Below are positions 55,588-64,000 of a stretch of DNA of 64,000 nucleotides, one piece after another. Under the pieces are notes generated by a model. It searched no databases. It saw only the letters and a program-made list of their open reading frames with translations, and was not told the origin of the DNA. The translations under genes were made by a program, and so were the position numbers. Every line of letters begins with the position of its first letter. The stretch's first letter is position 1. Source of the stretch: Straminergon stramineum (Eukaryota; Streptophyta; Bryopsida; Hypnales; Calliergonaceae); NCBI GenBank assembly GCA_963920665.1, contig OY987265.1, positions 4,097,001-4,161,000 of the forward strand. Direction: 5' to 3'.

Positions 55588-56777
55588 CTACATTACAGCG
55601 CGGGGCTGTTGAATGCGATATTGAGCTCCCTTCTTGGTGGAATTCGGCACCTTACAAGGCACCTTCTCGAGATTCTTCACAGGCTTGGACCACGGCGCTT
55701 GCTGCTTCGGGTTCAACTTCACATCTTTGACCTGATTGATGTTGGACAAGATCAAATCATCCTCTAGAAAGCCTGCAAGATCTTCAGAAACAAGCAAGGC
55801 ACTGGCGTAAGTAATCCAAACACAGAAAGGTGACTCGAGCATTAGTAATGCATAATAAGTTACCCATGTACAATAAGTGTCATACACACGAATGTATAAT
55901 ATATCATACAGACAAATGTACAACACGTCATACAGACACATGAATGACAAATCGTACAGACGCATTTATGACACATCGTACAGACAAATGTATGACACAT
56001 CATAGAGACATACGTTAACACATTATACAGACAAATGTTGTAAAGAATGAGATAATTCTAGGTTCCTTCACAGTCAAAGAGGCTTCCAGGAGACACATCG
56101 AGGATGCAGTACTATCTTAATGATTGGTAATACTTCAACAATTCACAACTTCGTCATATGGCATCCAAGTAATACACATTCTAGGACACTGAAATCCTCA
56201 CAAAATTGTTTACAAGACAGACACAAAATACATGAATCCAAAAAATACCATTCTAACGCTGAAAACCACACTAAAGATAGCTTCAAGATACGGAAAGAAA
56301 TATCCTATCACCGAAAGCATAATAAGCGACCAATACGCACACATCGTCAAGACCAAACAGCAAACCTCAAACCTCAATCTAAAACACAAACAACAGAGAC
56401 TCCAATGCAATTAGAACAAAATCAGTAACAATCAGCATCCCCAAGGACTGACCTTCCTCATCGATCCCATCAAAATACAAAGCCTCCTCCAATTCTTGCA
56501 TCTCCTCTTGCTCTTCCAGAAACTCCTCGAAATCCGCCATTTCCTCAATCTCAGCTTCAAAGCTCTCTTGCTCCTCCACCACGGGCAAGTGGTCGCGCAC
56601 CCACTGCTCCCGAAACTCCGGGCACGTCTGCACCAGGCTCCACCACTCCACAGAGAAATCCTCTACCACCATTTCAACACAAGGACTGTACGTCACCGAC
56701 GCCGCAGACGCAGGCACAAACAGGGGCGCATTGGGGTTTAAAGTGGAAACCAACGGCTGTTGAACTTGGACTGCCAT
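55588..56777 (-). CDS. ERD15: ERD15-like (PAM2-containing, dehydration-responsive) protein
   Basis: Two exons on the minus strand, 56453-56777 and 55588-55772, joined in phase 1 (GAAG|GTCAGT..TTGCAG|GC), 169 residues, close to Arabidopsis ERD15 (about 163). The PAM2 motif LNPNAPLFVPA (residues 13-23) is the ligand for the MLLE domain of poly(A)-binding protein. It is followed by VEDFSVEWWSLVQTCPEFREQWV, the conserved block after PAM2 in ERD15/CID1 proteins, and then a strongly acidic Glu-rich stretch. Exon 2 is basic (NPKQQAPWSKPVKNLEKVP). Known members are small stress-induced proteins that interact with PABP, and ERD15 is reported to dampen ABA responses. A role in mRNA regulation under drought is inferred from this. 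The ATG at 56777 is the first in frame. The 680-bp intron carries a minisatellite and a diverged piece of the L15-intron repeat. Confidence 0.88.
55873..56040. repeat. Minisatellite in the ERD15-like intron (about 27-bp unit, 6 copies)
   Basis: Units of the form ACACATCATACAGACAAATGT plus ATGAC recur at roughly 27-bp spacing, with CATACAGACA/CGTACAGACR as the core. This is the source of the apparent YDxLY repeat in the antisense open frame, which is intronic. Confidence 0.85.
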
Positions 56778-58056
56778 TACTACTAGCTCTTCCTCTTATC
56801 AAATAACTCTCCTCTGCAACATAGACAAAACTCCGCAAGCTAGCACGAGTCGCAACTAAAATGTACGCGATAATCTGTGCTACACACGCAAGAACCCAAC
56901 GAGCTTCTTCACAAGCAAAGTCTGACAAGCAAGAACCCACGAATTGTCCTTCACAAGCAAGAAGAACCCACAAATTTCGCTTCACACCCAATGTGGCAAT
57001 ATGTAGAATGAGAAGCTGAGGAGCTCAAATACTACTGATTGTGTCAACAGCAACGCGGTGAAATTTGACACGAAAAACACGAGCGATCCCGGAAAAGCAA
57101 AGCATGGGGGGGGAGGGGTTCGCATTCTAGTTGGAAAGAACCGCGAAGGTAGCCGATCACACTGGACAGTGGACACTTGACTGCTGTGGGGAATCTGGGT
57201 ATTACGTAGATGTGGCGGGTGATCTACGAATGGGAAGATGCGTGGAATCGTAGAAGTCTTTCTGAGATATTTTTAAAGGAGTTGTACTGTTCCAGAGTTC
57301 AACTTGCAGACATTTCGGTCACAACGTTAAAGTACTGTACTGTATGTTTTGGTCACAACATTCTGCTAATTTTTTAGCCATTTTGGGGGGCAAAATCGGA
57401 AGCTGAGGTAGATTGATTATGCCACTAAGGGAGTCGACCCATTAGGAACTTAATCACAGACCCAATCTGGCAAAGTAGGGTGGAGTAATTTTGATCAGAA
57501 GGTGATTAACAGCGATCAATGCTGCTGCAGTTCCCCGGTAAGTTAGTTGTGTGGTGCATTATGATTGGCTACAACTCTCTCAAAATTGAAACCAGCCCTT
57601 GTTGGATTTTGCAACCAGCCCTTAGTGGAAAATAGGAAGGTTTATATGACCAATATGGATAGAACAGAATCTTCAACTTAATAATTCATAGTAATTATTT
57701 TTTGCAAAAGAAAAATCTGAAAAATCATGGAATCCTTATGAACTCTATTTCTGCTCATGGAAAAATTTCCCCATTGTTGAAACCTTCCTTGCATGTATGT
57801 GTATCTGCTTAAGCAATCAGAAATGGGTTGGCTCCCTTAGTTGTAGATGGTCGGAGCTACCGATTTGGTGACTATATCTTGTATCCTATGTTTCTAATAG
57901 TGTTGTAGACCATAGACCGTATTTTAATTGAATATAGAATACTTTATTGCTAGAAAAGTTGTAGGGTAGTGGTGACTCCACACTATGACTCAGCCAGCTA
58001 GCTCACCAATAACCTCACCATATTGCCAAATTGGCACTCCCATGTAGCTTCTCTAG
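56778..58056. promoter_or_regulatory. Upstream region of the ERD15-like gene and spacer
   Basis: The first few hundred bases (56778-57250) are GC-richer, include a G8 tract at about 57107-57114, and would contain the promoter and 5' leader of the minus-strand gene. TTACGTAG at about 57200 has an ACGT core, but no convincing ABRE or DRE was seen. Beyond 57300 the DNA becomes AT-rich spacer without features. Confidence 0.4.
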
Positions 58057-58640
58057 TACTCCCTTTGTCCTAAAATAAAATCTGGGATTTCCAAATATAC
58101 TAGTTCCAAATTAAATTCAATATAGTGCAAGAAATCAACCCTCTACAACTTGATTGACAATAACTGAAGTTAGATGGCATACCCAAAGCAAAAGGATCTA
58201 TAGCTAACATTATATAGTAATTCAAACCTTGCAAAGGCAATCAAAATGCAACCTCAAACCAACCAAAGGCAAATAATTCAACCCACAACTATACATAAAC
58301 TGCTACTAACAAATCTCTTGTTGGGAATTTGCTAGAGTTGAATCACAGGGCATTGTCAAAATGGATTGTAGAAGATATCAATAGATGTCACTGCACCAAC
58401 GTTGCTCAGAAAATAATCAAAACCAATACCCCTAGAGCAATTCACAAAAGGGGGAAATTTGTCATTTTCAATGCTTGCTTTCAATATGCATTGTTCCACT
58501 ATTTACTTCCATTCTTTCACACCTAGTGGATTTTATTAGAAGCTACAATAACTATGCAATCCCCTGAAAATAGGAACAATTCACACATTAATCTAGCCAT
58601 TTCCAAGAAACCTTGGATTTATTTTGGGACAAAGGGAGTA
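58057..58640. mobile_element. Stowaway-type element (584 bp)
   Basis: TACTCCCTTTGTCCTAAAAT at the left and ATTTTGGGACAAAGGGAGTA at the right are nearly perfect inverses and carry the Stowaway consensus TACTCCCTYNGT with TA at both outer ends. Unusually long for the family. Its right end is directly followed by the large inverted repeat copy 2. Confidence 0.85.
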
Positions 58641-58760
58641 CATTAAGTTATTAGAGCAAACTTCCATGTGGTGTTGGAATTGGAAATGAAGATTTGAGTT
58701 TTTCACACATGGAATTGCTTTTGCCAAGTTTCATAATGCTTTGTGAGAGAGAATTAGCTC

Positions 58761-59546
58761 CTCTAGAAGAAAATGAAGGGTTTTGCAACTACGTTGTGCA
58801 ATTGGTTTTTCAATTGGATAGGACACTTGCGACTAGTTTGTGACTATTGATAATTTGTAGACTTGCAGTCACATTGGACACCCTAAAACCTAGGAATAAG
58901 GTGCAGCAATTGCAAAAGTCATGCCTTGTGTGTGACTTGTTTGCAACTTGTAGATTTGTAGATTTTACAATATTAATCTCAATGATTTGTAAATTTCAGA
59001 ATTTCAAATCTACCTTCTTTCTAGATTTTTGAATTTCTAAACTACCTCTTTTCTAGATTTTGAAACTCCAAATCTACCTTTTTTAGATTTTAGATGTACC
59101 TTCTTCCTAGATTTCAAAAATTCAAATATTAGTATTTAGTAGATTTCATTGGTTTAGGATACCTTACAATTTCATAGATTTTAAAATTTCTAGGATTTTG
59201 AATATTTCTTTATTTTTATAGATTGTATAAATCTATACTCTATAGAAATCTACACATATAAAAAAACCTAAAAATTGTAGAAATCTTAGGAATCTATCAA
59301 CAAAATTCATTGCTTAAGACTACAACAACTTACAAGTCTTATATATCCAACCCAATGATACTCTTTACAATTGATATGGGACAATTGATATAAGACAAAT
59401 GGGAATGAACTTTAGAAACAACTAAGAAACAACTAGAAAATGACTAAGAAACAACTAGTGTACAACTTAATAGTGACTAGGGTATAATTGTGTAGGACAC
59501 TAGTTGCATAGTAGCCGGTTGTGCAAGACACTTTTTTCTTCTAGTG
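58761..59546. mobile_element. CACTA-type element (786 bp)
   Basis: The left end CTCTAGAAGAAAATG (first A changed to T) and the right end TTTTTTCTTCTAGTG. Subterminal CAACTAG-type short repeats (AACAACTAGAAAATGACTAA) mark the right side, as usual for CACTA. Flanking CTC and CTT fit a decayed 3-bp TSD. Copy 1 of the host repeat reads ..AACTCCAAGCAC.. without the insertion. No transposase frame. Confidence 0.82.
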
Positions 59547-61296
59547 CTTGAACTGCTCTTGGGTTGGCGTGAATTAAGAGTTTGTTTATCGAAGGTCCTG
59601 TAGTACTTCTTGAAAGAAATAATGATGCTTTCACTTCTATGAGAGTAGAGAAAAATTACATTTTACGAGTAGCTTTGCATTATTGTTAAACTAAAAAAAA
59701 AAAAAAGTTCAAGCTCATTGTTAACAATATTTTATTGGAAGTCCAAAAGTTGCTTACCCCACTTTTTAAGAGCCTTTCCTTAAAAAGAATTTTGGTTGAC
59801 AATTTTGATCCTTTCCTTGCAACTATTGCCCACTTCCATGCATGTAGAATTGTGAAATTTGTTTTCTACAAGGTTTGGTTGATTATGTGTACAATACATG
59901 GAAGTTTGCTCCAAATTCATGGAAGGTTAGCTACCCAACATTGTAGACACAATTTCCTATCCTTTGGAGGATCATGGATGCATCCATTTTTTTCCACATG
60001 TGGAGAAATTGTATAAAAAATAATAGAAAGTGGAATCATACTTTTTTAGAAATTGTGAATTTGTTTTGAATTTTGAAAAGCATTTTCCGAAAGTCTATAA
60101 GAGCTACAAAGTTACCTTTGAAACCAACATAAAGTATATTCATTATGGTCATCATACATTGTAAATAATCTAAAGTGACCACAATAGTTTCCTAAAATGG
60201 TCGTAGCCGACAGAGCATTACGATCCTATAAAGGACTCATTCTTTGGTGATTTTAGATCCAAAAAGTACATTACCCTATTGTGATCACTAAATCACTCCT
60301 TAGCCATCATTGACACACTTCAAAATTACCACTACTACATCCTAAGTATAGACTTCATATATATCCAAACGACACACTTTTGCTTCTTGTATAGCCACGA
60401 TAGGGTCATTCTTAAAGTAGCCATTATAGTCTAGTATCTATAATGAAATGGCTTAATTTAAATGGTGTAACACTGTAACTGTAACATTGTTGAAAAGTGT
60501 AGTAGAGACAAGTGATAACATATGGATGCCTATATGTCTAAAGTTGAGAATATGGCAATTGCAAAAAATTCTACTTCTAAGCATTTGATATAGAAGAAGT
60601 CTTTATTTTCTAAATAACGTTATGTTCATATTGTGGTTTCATCCTTCCAAATTTTTGAAGAATATATATTTCTAAATTGTATTTAGATTTTGAATGGCAC
60701 TAAATGAAGTAAATGTTTAAATTGTATATACATTGAATTCAAAAATTGTACATTGGAAGCTATATTCTAGATCAAAGCTCCTTTGCAGTGCGAGGGTATG
60801 TCCAAAAAAAATTGGACATTATTTTGTGTTGGAATCAAACCTCTAATGAAACATATTGGACTTATGATCTTAGTGATAATGAAATGGTGGATGCAAAGAC
60901 AATAGCTGCAATGATTGATATGACTTTTGATGCTCAATTAGCCACAAATTATATTTAACAAATGAAAAATCCTAAATGATTTTACCTAACAAGATTCTAA
61001 ATCAAATTCATGTAGATTTTAAAATTACAAATTTAGGAGAATTTAAAAATCTGAGATTTCAATATCTAATACTAATTAAGAATATAAAATGTTGACAATA
61101 GATTACACATTTTTTTTGGGCCCCACTCTGACAATGAATTCCACCCAAAAACATCTCGTGGCACTTATCTCCTACTTATTAATTGGCAAAATTTTGCGTT
61201 CTTAAAAGATTCAACATAGTATGGAATTTGTATTATCTTAATGTAAAGAAGTAAGTCAAGCAAGCTTCTATAACTATTTAGACCAATATAAGCTAT

Positions 61297-63322
61297 TGTA
61301 GAATGCCGATTAGGATTTTTTCTTGTAAATTTTTGGCTGATTTTGAGGTGTCTTTTATTGTTTTTGACTTAATTGTTTGCATTTTGTGTCTTAATTGTGT
61401 GTTTTAAGGGGATGATTGAATTCTATTTGGTGTGTTTTTGGATGTTGAATGAATGTTGGGAATGCATGTGTTGATTTGGTTGGGAGGTTTCCTAATTGGA
61501 ATGGTCTGGCTTTCCGGCCAAGTTTTGAATAGTTTAAATCTGTTTTCCAATTGGGTGGTAGTTCTGTCCAAGTTGGATTGTATGTGGGGTGAGTATCTAG
61601 TCCAATTGGCTATTTTGAAAGTGAATTCCAACTTGGGATTTGGTTTGTGTGTGGCAGTTGTCTTTGCAGTTCCAATTAGGTAGTTAGACGGTAGTTCCAT
61701 TGTCACTTCCAATTTGGTAACTGTCGGTTTGGAATTCCTATTTGGTCTGATTTTGATGTCATTTGTTTTTACCGTCTGTTGAGTGAGTCCAGTCGTGTCC
61801 CAGCCTAGTTGTGCTGTGTATTTGATTTTGTTGTGTGAGTTAGGAATGTCAAGCAGGTGCTTGAATTTCTATTTGTATGCTTGTGTGTGTGGTGATTGAA
61901 TGTATGTTTGAGAGTTTGGTTTAAGTTCAAGTTGGAGATTTTTGATGCTGGAGTTTTATGAGAATTATGTGAGTAAGTTTAATGTTGGAAGTAATTAATT
62001 TCAAAGTGGGAAATGAGTGCCGAGTGAATTAGCAGGTGTGGAGTGAAGTTGTGATTCCAAGTCGGGAATGTATGCAGATGAAATCAAGTTCCGAGTTGGG
62101 TGAGAAATGGACAAAATGAAGGAAAGGATGTGCAAAATGTATGCTGAGTGGATCAAGTGTTAGCTAGAAGAGATAGCTAGCAATTTCAGAGATTAAAAAA
62201 AATATAAAATATATAAAAAGAAAAAAAATACATAGATATTAAAATTAAAAAAATAGTGATGTGAAGAAATTATATTAGAGCCTAGTTGGAACTTGTAGTG
62301 AGGAGAAGCAAATATTCCAATTAGGTCAAAGAAAATAAAAATAAAATAAAATAATAAAAATAAATAAAAATATGAGAATCAAGTGTAGAATGTTTTAAGT
62401 TGGAATGCTGTGGAGTAGTGAGAAGAACTAGTTGGAGATTTTTGAGAGGAAACTTTGTTTGTAAACGGTGATTTATTCATCAACTTGATATATGAAATCA
62501 ATTTTAATCAAGTTGTATTGAGAAGTATGGAATTTCTCTGGTTTTGGAAGTATGAAGAAGAGAACAGTGTGTGAGAGGGATCCAATTTGGAGTGGGTTCT
62601 GTGTATTTGTTCATTAATGCCAAATTGGATTATGTTATGTTGACTGTAGTTTGTTGGTGTGTGCGTGAGTTCAATTCCAATTAGATGTTGAGTTTGGGAG
62701 TGTAGTGATATAAAATTATCAATGCCGAGTTGATTTGAAAGAATTTATTTGAAATCCAATTAGGAAATCAGTATGGCATGATAGAGAAACTTGAGAGTGA
62801 AGTTAAGAATTCCGAATTGGGAAAGGTGACTGTAAATTTTATCAATCTAAAGTCACATCAGAAAGGAAGGTGAGAAAGTGATAAAAGAATCCAAGTTTGA
62901 AATTATAGCTGTGCCCCAAGCTGGAGACAAAAGACCAACTGGGATGTGAGGTGTCCAAATGGGAGCAAGACTGGGTGTTGCAGCAGACCAATTTGGAAGT
63001 TCAAGATGGGACTTGTGCCTAAAAGATCTAAATGGGAGAAAGACGGAAGTTTCCAAGTTATAAAGATATAGAGAATTAATTGGGAGAATTACTTACCCTT
63101 GTGGCCATTAAGAGTGGAGGGGAAAGAATTTAGTAATTAGATTGTAATGGTGAGGTTATCAATTATTCCTAGTTGGAAGTTTTCTTCTTCTTTTGTGGTT
63201 GTGATTTGACTATTGACTATTGATTTTCAAGTTAGGAACATTCCTATTTAAAAATTGCCTCCCTAGGAACAAACTATACTATTAGCTTATTAATTTCCGA
63301 GTAGGATAAAAGCTTATCTACA
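61297..63322. mobile_element. Solo-LTR-like insertion (2,026 bp), GCTAT target duplication
   Basis: Starts TGTAGAATGCCG and ends CTTATCTACA (TG..CA with inverse TGTAGA/TCTACA). Flanked by GCTAT at 61292-61296 and 63323-63327, the 5-bp duplication typical of LTR retrotransposons. Copy 1 (near 36990) supplies the unoccupied sequence. No gag or pol coding and no internal terminal direct repeat was seen, so a solo LTR is the simplest reading; a non-autonomous element is the alternative. The interior is dotted with TTCCAATTNGG-type words. Confidence 0.78.
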
Positions 63323-63519
63323 GCTATGTTGCTTGAAAACCCAATTTCATATACTTTATAGTTTACAATCCCCCTTTCTATGAGAACAAAATTTCATTGC
63401 ATATGATATATTTTTATGTTATTGTAGACAAGGAATTTTTTTTGATACCTTGTTGCCCAAAAGTAAAATAAATTGAAAACAATAGGTTCAATATCCAATT
63501 CATTAAAATTCAACATGTT

Positions 63520-64000
63520 CACTAGAAGAAAAATGCATCTGCTACAATCGATTGAAATGCAACTATGGTCCTATGCAATCGCCTTGCAACTACAATCCTC
63601 TATATTTGCACCAACTTTGACATAATTACATTGTAAGTTGCAAAATAGTCGCAAAGTAGTTGCAAAATGCAATTACAAAATGAGAATGTAACAAAAGAGT
63701 TGATGTGAGGTATTTTACATCCAATATTCATCAAAATTGTCAATGTGGACAATTTTACATTTTGTAGAGTCCAATGTGTTTATCTACAATTGCATATAAT
63801 CTAAATTTGATAGCAATTCAATTAGAATGTAACTAGAAAGCAACTAGACTACAACTACAATTCGACTAGAGTTTGACTAAAAAATGACTAGACTTTTAAC
63901 TAGAAAACAACTAGCATGCAACTAGGAAACTACTAAAATGCAACTACTATTAAGTCTTTTATTAATTGCCCCATATCAATTGTCAAGAATACCATTAGTG
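63520..64000. mobile_element. CACTA-type element, left part (cut by window end)
   Basis: Begins CACTAGAAGAAAAATG directly after copy 2 of the large repeat. Dense subterminal repeats follow (AAAGCAACTAGACTACAACT, ACAACTAGCATGCAACTAGG). No coding sequence is present before the window ends. Confidence 0.75.

Larger units (their letters stand above)
58641..63519 (-). repeat. Large dispersed repeat, copy 2 (inverted), carrying two insertions
   Basis: The inverse of 36778-39730. It is interrupted by a CACTA element (58761-59546) and a solo-LTR-like element (61297-63322). Copy 1 supplies the uninterrupted sequence at both places. Without the insertions it is about 2.07 kb; copy 1 is longer by MITE C and about 0.5 kb. 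The open frame at 60746-60958 is not conserved in copy 1. Confidence 0.8.

Noticed and set aside
55588..55965. 125-codon minus-strand frame including YDxLY repeats
   Set aside because: The N-terminal part is the intronic minisatellite; only 55588-55772 is exon.
60746..60958. 70-codon open frame in repeat copy 2
   Set aside because: The aligned part of copy 1 does not keep the frame, so it is not a conserved coding segment of the element.
1..64000. tRNA, rRNA, CRISPR or operon structures
   Set aside because: No cloverleaf, rRNA core or spaced direct-repeat array was recognised; the window is eukaryotic nuclear DNA.

Overview
This is nuclear DNA of a land plant. The evidence is spliced genes with short exons and GT/AG introns, a PMT-type Golgi methyltransferase, a plastid-type DnaJ core, an ERD15-like PAM2 protein, a nucleus-encoded organellar ribosomal protein L15, and plant-style transposons (an L1 LINE, Stowaway, CACTA and other TIR MITEs). 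The exact lineage cannot be read from sequence alone. The PD-(D/E)XK/Uma2-like gene would fit a seed-free plant, but that is a weak inference.

Layout. 1-137: possible last exon of a + strand gene cut by the window edge. 2754-5441 (-): mitochondrial-type ribosomal protein L15, four exons. 7569-13463 (+): putative pectin-type methyltransferase (PMT), about ten exons, divergent from L15. 13461-18700: tandem and dispersed repeats. 19455-20758 (+): PP2C-like protein, two exons, followed by a tandemly repeated 3' end and MITEs (20.8-24.3 kb). 27760-28641 (+): PD-(D/E)XK/Uma2-like protein. 29242-31128 (+): decayed remnant of a CCT1 (TCP-1 alpha) chaperonin gene. 31567-33476 (+): DnaJ zinc-finger and C-terminal exons without a J domain. 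33.5-46.4 kb: gene-free, stacked TIR elements. 46391-53443 (-): almost full-length but inactivated L1-type LINE with target-site duplication. 53620-53906: CACTA MITE. 55588-56777 (-): ERD15-like gene, two exons. 57.3-64 kb: gene-free, containing an inverted copy of the 36.8-39.7 kb repeat, interrupted by a CACTA element and a 2.0-kb solo-LTR-like insertion.

The genes are unrelated housekeeping or stress genes and do not form a pathway. I found no new multi-gene system. The most unusual items are the J-domain-less DnaJ lying just downstream of a dying CCT1 copy, the Uma2-like gene, the PP2C with an Asp-to-Asn change at a metal site and a duplicated tail, and a repeat landscape whose insertion order can be read from paralogous empty sites. 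Exon borders were read by eye from splice signals and protein-family conservation; no search was run.
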